Assembly: GCA_000149265.1 (NCBI GenBank)
Contig: CH002950.1
Span: forward strand, 1,067,961-1,131,960
Source of the DNA: Ciona savignyi
Taxonomy: Eukaryota; Chordata; Ascidiacea; Phlebobranchia; Cionidae
DNA: 64,000 bases
Reading direction: 5' to 3'
Positions 35,301-47,629 of the stretch are shown here, one piece after another. The notes under the pieces are model-generated. The model was not told where the DNA came from. It saw nothing but the letters and a program-made list of their open reading frames with translations, and ran no database searches. Position 1 is the stretch's first letter. Every line of letters starts with the position of its first letter. The position numbers and the translations under genes are program-made.

Positions 35301-37566
35301 TGAGGGACCACTGAGGCAATACACAATATCGTGTTGAATCCGCCACACCTAAATAATGCTTTTCACATTTAAAACCAGGACCTGTACTGATAATATCATC
35401 TCCCGGAAATTGGCAATCTGTATAAGGATCGCAAGCATACGACCAGTGGATGCAAGTCGTTGACCAATCATTAGGACATCGAAACATAACCGGTTCCTCA
35501 CAAGTCTCAATCTCATCAGTACAATCACCACAGTGATCTATACCATCACATAAGTAAGATCTAGGTATGCATCGGTAAGTATAAGGGCAGCGAAAATAAG
35601 TTTCTAAGCAAGTATTGTTCATTGGAATATCAAGTTCGTCCTTTCCGTCATTACAGTCTCGGATGGTGTTTTTCCTCCAAGATATAGGGATGCATCTACC
35701 GGTATCGGTGCAAGTGAATTCCGATTCCAAACAACGAATCGCTTCCATTTCGTCCGAACCTTGACTGCAGTCATAAAAGTGGTCCATGACCCGGTATCTT
35801 GCAATGCATCTCCCATCTTCCTTGCACCGAAATTCGGATGCATCATCGCAATATGGGATTGTAGTTTCGTCCAGCCCTTCATCACAATCACTGAACCCAT
35901 CTCTGACCCATTCACGTGGGATGCAAATATCATATCCTCGCCATGAGCGACAAGCGAATTCACGCTGAGTGCAGAATTCCAATGAAGCTGTCTCGTCGCT
36001 TGTATCATGTGGCATCAGCATGGTTGCACAGTCATTATCCCCGTTCATTACTTTCCATCTCTCAATGCATTTACGACTCTCCACGCAAGTGAATTCTATA
36101 AACAATCATACGTGAAATATATCTACATAGAGAGATGCACCAATTTACAAGGAGATAGTACGACCATAATCAAAAAAGTATTTCAGTTTTAATCGTCCAA
36201 AACATTATTGGTAAGAACTACTAAATCAATGTTCACAATTCAGTTTGGAGGGAACCGATTCTGTTTCAAACAGACACTGTTTGAATCTACAAATAAAAGG
36301 GCAATGTGAATTAGGAGACCGAATTCGCCATCTATGACACGAATTTCCAATACACACAACAAGGAACCTATCAGAACTACATGGTTATTTAGTTTCCAAT
36401 TTTCACAGCTGTCGTTGCATAGTATGAACTTAAAAATTCAGATTTAAATAAAAAATAAAATAAACGGATGACCATTGTAGGACTATTTATTGTTGAATTT
36501 AATATTATAAATTCTTTTAAAACCTTCATGTTTCCGGCATGGTAAAATCATTTGCTGGTTTTCTGTGCAACTGTCGATGGTGTTGATGAATTTACGGTGA
36601 ACGCATCGGTTTGTCACGCGACACCTAACTTCGTCATCGGAGCAGTTCAGTTTGGCTGAGACAATTAATTTTTAAATGTGACGGGAAATGAATAAAACGA
36701 TGTAATGAAGATGCACATGTATTTTGGCTAGCAGTCAGTCATTACGAAACTTTTAAGCAATGCTTCAGTGACGTGATGATATTCGCTTCGGTCGAATAAT
36801 TTGCTGGGTTAGTACGTCACATTTTAGCTGAATGGTTGCTGAATCAAAACTGGTCGCTTAATAGTGTTCTGTGTCCTTGGCCAAGACACGTATTTCTTTG
36901 GACCGAATATAAATGGGTTGTACTAAAATTTAAGCAACGACTTAATTATGCAGAACACTGTAATAAATAGCTCATATGGCCAACGGTGGACCATCCCTTA
37001 CGTTTTCCCATTCGCGGGTTTAAAGCCTGAATATCATACCCTAATATGAAATTTCTTACGGTTATTATTTTGTACCCAGTGTTAAATGTAATAGAGTTTT
37101 AAATTTCCAAAACTTTATATGTTTATTATTATTAAACAGCGCATATTAGGATAGATAGGAAAGAATAATAATGCTTTAACCCGAAATAAATCTAACGGTT
37201 GTCCATGTTACAGAACCTAATTTTCGAGGAAAATCTGACGATTACTTGTGTAATAACACCTCATACAAGTCGTAAATCTGACTGCTTTTCATGTGATGAT
37301 ACCCTATACCCGAAGTAAATCTGACGGTTGCCCTTGTGATAAAATCCCATATCCGCGGTCAATTTGACGGGTTTTCGTATGAAAACGTGTGATAATAGTA
37401 TATATAGGTACCAGTTGATCATCTCTATACCTTTAATCTCATCTGCTTGATTTCTACAATCATCTCTGGTGTTTCGAACGTAGTTTCTAGGTATACATCG
37501 ACCATTGCCGCAGTTGAAATAACCGTCTTCGTGTCTGCATGCAGCCGCCAAACGCCATCTATTCAT
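32342..37566 (-). CDS. GRL101-like G-protein-coupled receptor with multiple LDLa repeats (5' end unresolved)
   Basis: Exons on the minus strand: about 37431-37550, 36524-36655, 34820-36095, 34568-34670, 33974-34130 (acceptor uncertain) and 32342-33798; the first coding exon is not identified. The roughly 1,080 residues seen comprise about 12-14 cysteine-rich LDL-receptor class A repeats (for example RCKEDGRC, TCTDTGRC and the acidic GSDE, GKDE and LSDE ends), then a rhodopsin-type 7TM domain: LGNSRVFVI (TM1), NLSLADFLMG (TM2), TSYRLYSVYFP after TM3 in place of DRY, CWLPV (TM6) and NSSLNPLIY (TM7). This matches the LDLa-GPCR class known from the Lymnaea receptor GRL101 and relatives of relaxin receptors. 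No leucine-rich repeats are seen between the LDLa array and TM1, unlike GRL101 itself. The small 36524-36655 exon is symmetrical (phase 1), so it could be skipped without a frameshift. The ligand is unknown. Confidence 0.85.
37175..37410. repeat. Approx. 45-bp tandem array related to a SINE tail
   Basis: About five degenerate units, each with AAATCTGACGGTTGCCCTTG-like and GTGATAA-like parts, just downstream of a receptor exon. The same words (AATCTGACGATTGCCCGTGT) form the 3' part of the SINE family seen at 45-64 kb, which suggests amplification from a SINE insertion. Confidence 0.65.
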
Positions 37567-38143
37567 TGCTTCACCTTTGTATACAAAATCTATTTTGTTT
37601 ACTCGTAATTTTAAATGATAGGTGAAAAATCAATTAGAACCCAATTTAAAATATAAGGTAATAAATTAGAAATGCAAACGTAATGCTAGATGGAGTCAAC
37701 CACTTTTTATCCACCACATGTTTAACACATTTTGACTTTGGGGTATAATATTCTGCATACAGAAAATGTTGTGTTCCTTAGTTACCTAATTACTGTTGAT
37801 AAATTTTATACAACGTGTTTGTTCGTATTATTAGTTAAAAGTAGAGGTAGGGTAAACAGTTAAATCCGTTTTTCTCAAAAGAGTGGTTTAAATAGCGAAT
37901 GCATATACAAAACACTAAAAGAAATACGAAACACGAAAAAAAAGAAATTAAACCCAAAGCAAGTTAAACATCTTCAGTAAACCAAGTTACCAATTAGGTG
38001 TTTAGTGATTATTAACAATTTATGCTAGTATTTTTAAACTTGGGCGATGATGAGTTATAACTTCGGTTAATATAAATTTTCGTCGTTTAGCACTGCCCCA
38101 AATCTGCGAGTCTCCAAACTAACTATGCTAAAACAGACAACAC

Positions 38144-38316
38144 TAAAAAAGAGAAATGGGAAGAAGGGAAACTGTACAATAAAATTATGAAAACTAACTC
38201 TAATCCTGCTCCCAACACTAATCTCAACTTAAAACTAACCATAGCACTAACCCTAAAGCCATAAACTTCATTTTGGTGTACAAGTTCCCTACTTTCCCAT
38301 TTCCTTTCTTTTTTAC
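38144..38316. mobile_element. MITE with GAAATGGGA-type inverted ends
   Basis: The left arm AAAAAAGAGAAATGGGAAGA continuing through GGGAAACTGTACA is the inverse of the right arm TGTACAAGTTCCCTACTTTC followed by CCATTTCC. The middle has AACACTAATCTC and CTAACCC words. A related element lies at about 49,350-49,530. Confidence 0.65.
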
Positions 38317-38769
38317 TTTTAATTGTCCACTGCCACAATTGCTAATACAAAGAAATAAAACTAACTTTCTTATAAAATTTAAATACGTACCAAGCAGACA
38401 ACAGCCGCAAAAAACTTCTACTATAATACCGACTATACATATGTTGAGTTTCAGCATGGTACATAAATTTTGGTAGTAAATCGGGCCCAGCTCTCTATAG
38501 ATAGTTATTGACTAAATACTCTAAAAACCATGCGTCGTTGATACTGCTAAAGCACAACAACTTTCTGAAACCAACAATAGCAGCTTACTGCACGCGCAAG
38601 CAGTTTCGACTTGTCTACTAAAAGATGACTCAAATCATGAACGGTTAATTTGGTTATAGCTTGTATTAGAGATCAACCGGTGCACTCGTGTGGTTAAATA
38701 ATTATCGCGACCTATTCAGAAACTGATATCTGTACGAGGACGGTCTTGTTGACTTGTTAAAATATTCTT

Positions 38770-39020
38770 GGTTTATCCCTGTGATTGGGAAAACCTAAGT
38801 TATCATACGGGTAATTGTCAGATTACCTTGCGCCTGCTGTCGAATTTCGCGGAGCTATTGCACTGTGTTAAATATGATTAAAACGTTCCTTCAATTTATA
38901 CCTATAGGTAGAACCCAGTAATCCCCTGGGATCTGGCAATGTCTTGCTCAAGAACACAACCGACCAGCTAGCGACCAGTTTCGAATCTTCAACCCTTCGG
39001 ACAAAAGGCGACGCAATAGT
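38770..39020 (-). mobile_element. tRNA-like SINE (second family)
   Basis: Minus-strand copy of the family with TTGTTCTTGAGC (GTGTCCTTGGGCAAGGCAC in other copies), a CAGGGGATTACTGGGTTCTA-like segment and a 3' part with AATCTGACAATTACCCG. See 47,359-47,629 for a fuller copy. Confidence 0.7.
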
Positions 39021-39029
39021 TCACCAAGT

Positions 39030-39215
39030 TACTCAATCAGACAAAACCACTATGAATTCGAAATTAGGCCCGGTATAAAAAAACTTGGTAATCTTGTGTG
39101 AAGCAAACCGACAAGTTTTGAACTCAAAATGGGGACGTGACTTGAGCCGTTTATAAATATATAAGTCGGTATATGTATCGGCCGCGCTAACCATTCTGCC
39201 ACACGACCGTACTGT
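39030..39215 (-). mobile_element. tRNA-Ser-like SINE
   Basis: On the minus strand it starts GGTCGTGTGGCAGAATGGTT with the same CCGATACATATACCGA as the copy at 23,680-23,789. It is longer at the 3' side, with GAGTTCAAAACTTG as a B-box-like segment. Confidence 0.75.
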
Positions 39216-39628
39216 TGTTTTGACGTGGATTAGAGTGCAGTCCTCTGATGCGGTGTCGTGGTCTATATCAAACTTTTTTCACTCGTGGCACATTTAGAAA
39301 CTTACTAAATTTGGCGGAATATTGCAGTCAAAAGTGTTAATAATAATGTCAACAACAAAAACTAATACAGAGTATTATTTATTTAATAAGGTATTTTCGC
39401 TTGTTTTAATGAACACAATCGTTAAATGTTCGGTTCAATTCTCTAAAGAGGAACTTTAAATTCGTTCAGGCATGGTGAAAACTTCCGGTTATTACGTAGC
39501 AAAAATCAATCATTATAAAAGTACAATGGAATGTCTTCTGACAAAGTAAAAATTAAAAATTTGAAATTAAAAAATAGTTTTTTTATGTTCCTGCGACACA
39601 TCTCGCATTGTCTTGAAATCTAAGCGGT

Positions 39629-42600
39629 CTATCGTAATGAAACTTCACATTTGTCATTTGCTTGAGTATTGATTTGCATAATTTCCCACAAACCGGTTCG
39701 CTCCTGATAGACTAAATGTGGACGAACATCTTTTTCAGCGGTTATCGATAGGTCATTGTGGATTGCTTGCAAGAATCTCACATTATCCGTCACGTTGAAG
39801 GTTTTGTAACCCATGTTGCTCAGATGCGACATCTGACGGTAGACACGACGGCATCTGCTCAACCACTTGGGAAACGAAATAGGGCCAGGTATGTGGACTT
39901 CCATTGCGAACTGACGAACACATTTGTGAAGATCAGTGTCTAATAACTCCTGCATTAACTGTAAAACATATCTTGTTATTAAAAATGAAATTCGCAGTTT
40001 AAGTCACGCTTGATTCGAATAGAATATCCTGCTTACGCCATTTCCTAATTTTTATTAAAGGCACATACGAGTTGGTACAACAATTATGTAAGTTGAGTAG
40101 TCGGGTAAATATTAATGATTCAATTTTATTATATATAGTTGTACATTCTTCGAATACGTTTATTTAGATAAATGATTTTAATATCAGTCAGACCTACATC
40201 GCTTCTACCCGGAACTTTTTACACGGAAGGATTTATCATTGTATGTTTTAGTGAAGAAAACATGAGAGAGGTGCAATATAATTGCTCAGTATTTGTCTCA
40301 TAGCAAAAATGAAAACTGTTTTTCTAACTCACCGTGTCCTCAAAGCCTCCACCACTAGGCGCATCTGTATCAACTTTAAGATAGTCGATGGTTCTACCAG
40401 AATGTCCAAGCTCTCTCAATAATGTTTCTGCGAACGATATTACCATGGTGAATCGGTTTACCACATACCGAAGGGTACATAAACCGGTAGAACATATCTA
40501 AGAAAACGTTTACAAAACAGCACAAAATTCTGTACCATTTTTAACTCACTCAGTGTCCGCATTTTCCACCCATTTTCATCTCGGTCCAGATCAAACTCAG
40601 AGATGCCGATCTTATGGAAGGTGACTCCGGAAGGAAACACTTTTCCGTCTTCCCACTCCGTACCTGAACCACTGAACGTTATTACGAGATGCGTACAAAT
40701 GAGTGCAATGTAGGTTATGTTGTATCTGTATATTGCCAACCATGTAGATAACCTACTCACTTGGATCAAACGAATGTACTTCACAGCCCATTTTAGCAAG
40801 TTCGTTGTCGAAGCTAATGTCGCCTCCAACGCCAAATGAATAGGCAAGACATTTATGTGAAGGATCAGCGGTGAGAGGCCAAAATTTTTCTTCCAAGCAC
40901 ACATCGTATGCACCATCGGGGTCATTAGGGTCTTCGTATTTACTTTTTGCACCACCAATCCGCACAGTTTTAATGCATCGATACTGAAATTAAAGCAAAT
41001 TATATAGTTCTAGAGACTAGACACTAGACAGAATAAAGGCGAAAAAGTATGTTCAATTTTTACGTATTGCATAAAGTAGACAAAAAATATTCTAATGTAG
41101 TGTGTATAAATCACATGCAAACGCTCACACTTAATTCGCTAACTTCTATAACAAGGGGAACGTTGCATCATGGCGGTTTTCGAATAATGGTACCGAAAAC
41201 ACTGCTATTAAGGGAGGCTACCCTAATCAATTACAGCCAGACTACGGAACAATAAACTGTTCGAAACAAACGTCCTTGTACAAATACCGTTCGTCACACC
41301 CCGCCTCCTATGCCTTTATATAACCATTGTATTTCCATGTCTAGCGTGCTGCATGTAGCTTAACTTAACTTCGTTTTTGGGTTTGTGTGACTGTAAACTG
41401 TTATTCAACATAAATATATCCAAATATGTGGTGGTTTCGACATAAGAAAAAACACATTTTTATGCTGTCAAAATATACCTATATACATTTAATATAGCCT
41501 ACTACCGTTTAGAATAGCTAATTACGAAGGCCTTTCAAGAAAAATGGCATGACTAAATATAAAAAGAGAAGTTTGTCACGGTCACTTACAATTAAAACTC
41601 ACATATATATATTACGTAAAACAATATAAATGGGAAAATATTACTGTTTTTTGCTAGTAAAAGGTCAACAAAATTCTGCCTTTACTACAAATTAAGGCAA
41701 CAAATTGGATTAAAATCACAAACGGTTTAAAATCACAAATTGGATTAAAATCACAAATAAGATTGCTTTAGATAAATTCAAATATATATTTTAGCAATTC
41801 AAGTTAAAGCTAGTAATAGTAACGATGTTGTTCTTTTAGCTAATTTAGTTACTCTCACTGCAGCATATACATGGTAACTATATGGTTTACCTTCGAATTT
41901 AAAGGTAAGGCATATTGATTGTACCCTTTTTTTGTTGCATTTCATTCTGCGATACGCCCGTAACAGACGTGCAAAATGAAATGTTCGTAATTTGCACAAA
42001 CGTATTAATTTATCAATATCTCCAGAGGGATTCACCACAAACTGAACAATGCAATGAATATATGCCCTCTTTATTATGTCCATAAAAGTTTTAAAAAGAC
42101 AATAGACTCCAAATTTTAAAGTAAGTAGAGTTGTTTAAAATAACCTTGAAATATTGAATTAAACTAAACCCATTTACTCAGGTAACTCCCCCCTAATAAA
42201 CTCACACACACACAGGCGAAATGAAAAAAATATCCAATTCAAGTCTAGTTTACCTTTAACTAATCGTAATAACAGGGAGACGTATTTCACAAATAGAGAT
42301 GATCAATATATTATTGACACTCTCTAGTTTCTTATGTGTTTTAAAATGGATATTAGTATAATATCCCCGATTTTGGCTCATTGTTTAACAACAGTATGAA
42401 TCAGAAAGTCTACCATAAGTGCTTCTATTTCAAATCATACTAATTTTAGTGCCTTTTCAAAAATTGTAAATGATTATAGACCGATATCTTTACTACCAAA
42501 TTTATACAAAATAATTAAAAACATAATCCATTTTATAATAATGTGATTAGTTTGTTTTAACGTCCCATAATTAGAGGAATGAAATGAACGAATAAGTTTA

Positions 42601-44677
42601 ACTTTTTAGAGGTGTTAGCTAGTTATGAATTTGATATGCAGTGGCAAATTTATAAAAATCACGCAGGGCAATCTCGCCAGCATGACTATATAAGCAAGAT
42701 GACTATTTTCCTACTTTAAGATATTGTAACCTACTTTAAGATTGTGTTTCTGAATGAACCAAACGACGGTTACCTAATCCTTCTGAGTTTGTCCTATACA
42801 AAGTGTATAACGTTTGTTCCTGTAAGAAGAAACTAATGGGCTCCCAAGGTACGTTTTCAAACTTGATACCCGTGTCTTCTAAATAAAGAATTAAGGTTGG
42901 TAGACAAGCAACAAAGAACAATGCTAACATATAATAGGTTTAACTCGATTGAAACAGTTTTTATACGAATTAGTGAATTACGTGTTTGATATAGTTACGA
43001 TGCATTGATTTTATTGTGGTACGACTAAATAAACACTACATATTTGTTGTATTCTGATTTTTTAGAGTACCGACTGCCTTAAACAGACAAACAAACACGA
43101 GGTATATACAATTAGCTGGCATGGGGAATGTAGGAATGTCGAGGGCGTGGGGTAATCGGTATAAATCATCGGAGGCAACTCAATAAAGTAAGGAATGGAT
43201 TACACAATACAACAATATTCATTTTACAATAGATAGCACCTACAAAATACAATACTTAGCACCTTCGACTTCAATGGGATATTTTCTACCCTCCTGTTTG
43301 CATGAGTTAAACCTTATGGGGATTTCCGCGAAAAGGGTTATTTGAAAATGGGTATTGACAGTCTGCTCGTTTGTTTGTATTTTGTGTATCAGGAGCCTGT
43401 ATATTTGCTTGTATTGATTTTAGGCATTTATTCGTCTTTGAGTGACCAATTGTCTTATATACGTGGCGATAGTGTATTATAATGGGTTTTTGTTTTAGTG
43501 TCGGCTTGTTGGAATAAACTGGGATATCTTAGTTAATATGTTAGTTTTATTATATACACTTTTTTTTAATTTAAAACAGAATTGTTTTTTTCAGTTTAAA
43601 GATATCAAAAAAACTAAGAATATCTGCCACAAAATGCCTAAAATGTGTGAAAACGGCCGTGATGCTTATATTCTCGGGCCTGGTGGAACTGCCCCCGGAC
43701 TTATCACGATATTTTTAGTTTTTATATATCTGAATCATGTAATGTAACATTTCTTAAAGTTTAAGTTTGATTCGCTAATTCCTTCTAGGGGATGTCGAGG
43801 TGGTATCACACACCTGCGTCTTAATTATTATACATAGTATTTTTCCGGCTATATACATAAGTTATTTTTTACTTTTCTCGAATTAAAGATACATTGGTTA
43901 ACAGACTAACATTTTAGCAATTCTGATAAAAATTGAAGCTTCTGGCCTATAGTGCCATGGTCGAAGGATCTAAATTTTTAGAAGTCCGGTTTGGTTTTTA
44001 AAAACCAAGGGTAATTCTCATGGGCTTATTTGCAAAATTTATAATTTGTGAATACAAATCTTAACGTTTCATGCGAACAGCTCATAAATGTTAAACTTGA
44101 TTTGTGAATACAAATCTTAACGTTTAATACGAACAGCTCATAAATGTTAAACTTGACAAAGGCAATAAAACGTGGTGCTGTTGGTCTACATCTACACTAT
44201 ACACAGTAAGATGTAACTTAAAATAATTTGCTTACCTGGATTTTATGAGCAAATTTCCACAATCTTTCCGACTCTTCTTCGGGTGGTGCGAGACCAGGTA
44301 TTCCATCTAAACATAATTGGTTTGGAATGTTTTCGACCTTACCGTCTATTCGTTGTTGTCATTCACTTACCTACGTACTTTGGGTGGAATGATATAAATT
44401 CTGCAAATAAAACATTGATGCATAAGATAATACCAAAGCTCACATTAATATTTGTACTTTAAATTAGCCCAAGTTAGGGCATTTTGGAACAAATTCAGTT
44501 ATATCTGCTCTCCATATTAATACCAATTGTTTTAACGGATAAAATAAGTCTCTTACCCATTGATCTGTAGAAGATCTCCACAACAATAAACCAATTGTAG
44601 TATAGAAGCACAGCTACTACAAACGTACATCCGATAGTTATTGGGCGACGCTTGTAGCAGATTGCACGTTTATCCAT
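39629..44677 (-). CDS. METTL24-like (FkbM-type) methyltransferase-family protein, copy 2, 7 exons
   Basis: Exons on the minus strand: 44557-44677 (ATG at 44677), 44371-44400 (30 bp), 44236-44306, 40761-40983, 40550-40663, 40333-40427 and 39629-39958. All phases agree, giving 327 residues. The exon number, phases and even the 30-bp micro-exon match copy 1 at 10,245-13,296. The N-terminus MDKRAICYKRR precedes a membrane anchor at about residues 13-32. The SAM-domain region carries SFGVGGDISF and EVHSFDPS, then GWKMRTL, RTIDYLKVDTDAPS and FAMEVHIPGP. Compared with copy 1, exons 3, 5, 6 and most of 7 are almost identical at the DNA level, while exon 1 and the last 50 residues differ. A four-residue insertion (KYED and neighbours) lies in exon 4. 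Methyltransferase activity is inferred from the family only. Confidence 0.88.
43045..43216 (-). repeat. Dispersed repeat, copy 2
   Basis: Inverse complement of 27,893-28,069 with scattered differences. Both copies lie in introns. Confidence 0.75.
44045..44156. repeat. 56-bp tandem duplication
   Basis: Two adjacent units (44,045-44,100 and 44,101-44,156) starting TTTGTGAATACAAATCTTAA and differing at about three bases. Confidence 0.9.
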
Positions 44678-47358
44678 GGCACCTAAACCTGTTCTGTATT
44701 AATTTTATCTTAAATTAAAATAAACTAGATATATCTACTACACCTGTTTGCCAATGATCGGATATAAAACGTTAGTGCGGTCATTAAAAGACTACGTGTG
44801 CCTGTATATTACTATCTCTTGTTTTCTTGTTCATTTAAGGTTTTTCTGATAAACGCTTACTTAACTAACATAAAGACAACGGAAATTAGTTCTAATTCCG
44901 TGAAAGTTATTATATTCAATTAAATAGTCAAGAGTAGTGTCAAGGGCAACATATATGCTTCCAAAGAACATACTAGCTGTTCTGCGGTAAGGGCTCACGG
45001 GCATGAACAGAATAGATTTGTTCGTTCCGAACGGCAAATCATTTTTTCTTTTTTTGAAGACCGATCTCTCTTTATATTGCACAACGCTCGTCTTGTGTAT
45101 TGAGTTGCCAATAGCTTACCGCCGTGAACAACAGATTTAATGTCAACGTAACTATTATTTTAAACATTTAGTTTATTTAGTGACTTGTAATTAAAATGCT
45201 TGGCGGGTTATTAAGACGCCTTTCAGTAGAAGAGTTACAAATTCGAAACTGTTCAGTGGCTGCTCGGCTGTGTCATGGGGCAAGACACTTAGCGGACATC
45301 GCGCGTGGACTGGTTCCTCTAAAATTAAAAAACGTAATTATATACAAACATGCTGCAATACCTTTGGTAAGCCGAGAGTGGAGAAAAGTGAATATGTCTG
45401 TTATCCGTGTTGGCACGCGCCCGAGCGTATTCGCGAGGTAATCTGACGATTGCCCGTGTGATAATGACCCCTTCCTATCCATGAATATTCCCACCTAACA
45501 ATGATAAACATGTTGCATGCTTAATTATAAATATAAGTGGAACATTAACGGTTACCGGTAGTGGGTTAATTGTTATTGGTGGGGTTGCCGACCCGGGCCA
45601 GCCTCAAATATAAGTAACATTACGACATGATGATTGAATAATACAGAAAAGAAGTTATTTTAACTAGAAAGTGTCAGGCACATTTTTGTTACTTCTATTT
45701 GTAAAACACATATTGTACGCAAGATGTTTATACAATCAGGTTCCCTAATCAGATAACATGATACAAGCAGCTGGCAAGAAACCCAATTGTTTTGCTTGCA
45801 AAACAAAACTACACTGCCTACTCGGTGTAAAAAATATTGCAAGTGTGATAAGGACTATGTTGCATAAACATACAGAATAAAAATATGTTTTATAAATAGT
45901 GGTGGTTAAACAAGTGGTTGACACTCTCTTGTTGCGTATAAAAATGCTATTTTTTATTGCTGTATTAGAATATTTCTATGCGCTTATTCACACTTTAAAA
46001 CGGCAGAGGCATAAAATATTTCTTTACTATAGTCAGCACTTTGGTCGGATTATGCGCCAGAGTTGGTGTCACGGGCCTACTTGCACCAGTTGACAGGGTA
46101 AAAATTAGTAACTCTTTAATTTTCAATTCTACAGTTAAAGCAAAATAAATCTGCAAACTTCGATTTGCCTGTATATAGTATGGTGATAGCTATCACGACA
46201 TTGGGATAAAAACCGGAAATAACGTGATGACAAACTTTAAATGATTGTTCGCTCACAAGCGTAATCATTTAACTGCGCATAAGGTCCAAATGCTTAAATT
46301 TTACATAATCCAGGCTTTATTGCCATTACATCGAGCTAGTTATCTTTGAAATATCTTAAATAGAAGTCGTAGTAATAAAGTGCTTTGCATGTAACAATAG
46401 ACGGTCGTTTAACATCTTTAAAAACTCTCCCTCTTTTGTTTTAGAAACTGCCATGTGTAGTCCATTTTAATAACGATTTATCTCCCCCTCTTTTAGAGGT
46501 TAAGAGAAGAAATTTTGACTTGAATATTATTTTTAAATTTTGAAACTTATTTTAATTATGCATCAAGTTTAATACGCAATTCTGACTTTACGCAATTCTG
46601 ACTACTAAGGTGAAATACCTGCTTTTACAACTGTCGTTTTGCTCCTTTTTCCTGAATTGGTGGTTGATGCGTGTTTTGAACAATAAAAAACAAACCAATC
46701 TAATAATTCTCGCGAATCTAATATCGCATAGAAAAAAACACACTAAAAAACACTGTTTTTAATCTATTTCCTCATGTATTAACGAATGTTGTTGTCCATT
46801 TTTGTTCCTCGCTGAATAATTAGGATTTAATCAACTATCTTCATTGCATAACTATTAAATATTCTCTGAACTGAAACCAATTTTGGGTGGTCATATTTTT
46901 TTTCATTGCCTAGTGCAAATGAAACTGCAGTACTAGTGTGTAGAAAATTGCCTGTTGTATGTACGTGCGTGCGTAAAATCTGGAAATTATCCGGTATAGC
47001 AGGATGTCTATATGTCAGTACTGTATGGCAGGCTTCCAATACCGCGTATGAATAGCGGATGGTTAACTAAAGCTTAGCTTACTTAACACCATTGTGTATA
47101 TTGACTATTGTATTATGAGTATCTTATCTTTTACAGTAAACGTATAATACAATTTGTAAATTAGCAAAATAAATAGACAGAAAAAAGTATGATCGTAATC
47201 TGCGAACACGTAAAAGGGTTTTAACGGAAAGAGAATCGTCAGATTACCTTGCTCCCACCGTCCAGTTACCAAAGCTTTTGAAGTTAGTTTTATATGCTAC
47301 GGAGGTTCTTTCAGTTTTAGTACAACCAATAATTCCATTGGGTCTAGTCCATGTCCTA

Positions 47359-47629
47359 CCGGTTAGTCTGGCGGTTAAGTGCGACGCCTTTGAACCGAAA
47401 GGTTGCAGGTACGAAACTGGTCGGTTGTGTCCTTGGGCAAGGCACTTTACGGACATTGCCTAAACCCAGCGTATTTATGGGTTCTACTAAATTGAAGAAA
47501 CATGTCTATCACACAGCACACTACAATAGCTCCGGTAACCCGACGGTCGGCGTAGAGCGATCCGAGGATGGCCTATGTGTTAACCCCTTGATTTTCCTAT
47601 GTACGGAGATAAACATGAATATCCTATAC
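47359..47629 (+). mobile_element. tRNA-like SINE, near-full copy
   Basis: It begins with TAGTCTGGCGGTTAAGTGCG (A-box-like), an anticodon-arm-like CCTTTGAACCGAAAGG hairpin, then GGTTGCAGGTACGAAACTGG (B-box-like). The body has GTGTCCTTGGGCAAGGCAC and CCCAGCGTATTTATGGGTTC, and the 3' part CCGATTGCCCGTG-type sequence ending in ATGAATATCCTA. It is the fullest copy in the window and serves as reference for the others. Confidence 0.75.

Larger units (their letters stand above)
37570..39628. other. Region upstream of the receptor: repeats only
   Basis: The missing 5' exon(s) of the receptor may lie here, but no signal-peptide exon was identified with confidence. It contains a TTAGGG-word-rich MITE (38,144-38,316) and two SINE copies (38,770-39,020 and 39,030-39,215). 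Confidence 0.45.
40984..44235. other. Large intron 3 of METTL24-like copy 2
   Basis: 3.25 kb of AT-rich sequence. It contains a fragment of the 330-3,130 repeat block (42,730-42,960), the inverted partner of the 27,893 repeat (43,045-43,216), a short AAATTGGATTAAAATCACAA duplication near 41,700-41,750, and a 56-bp tandem duplication (44,045-44,156). No gene is recognised. Confidence 0.6.

Noticed and set aside
35619..36008. 129-residue minus-strand frame and plus-strand frames around 35,761-35,968
   Set aside because: They are shadows of the LDLa coding exon 34,820-36,095.
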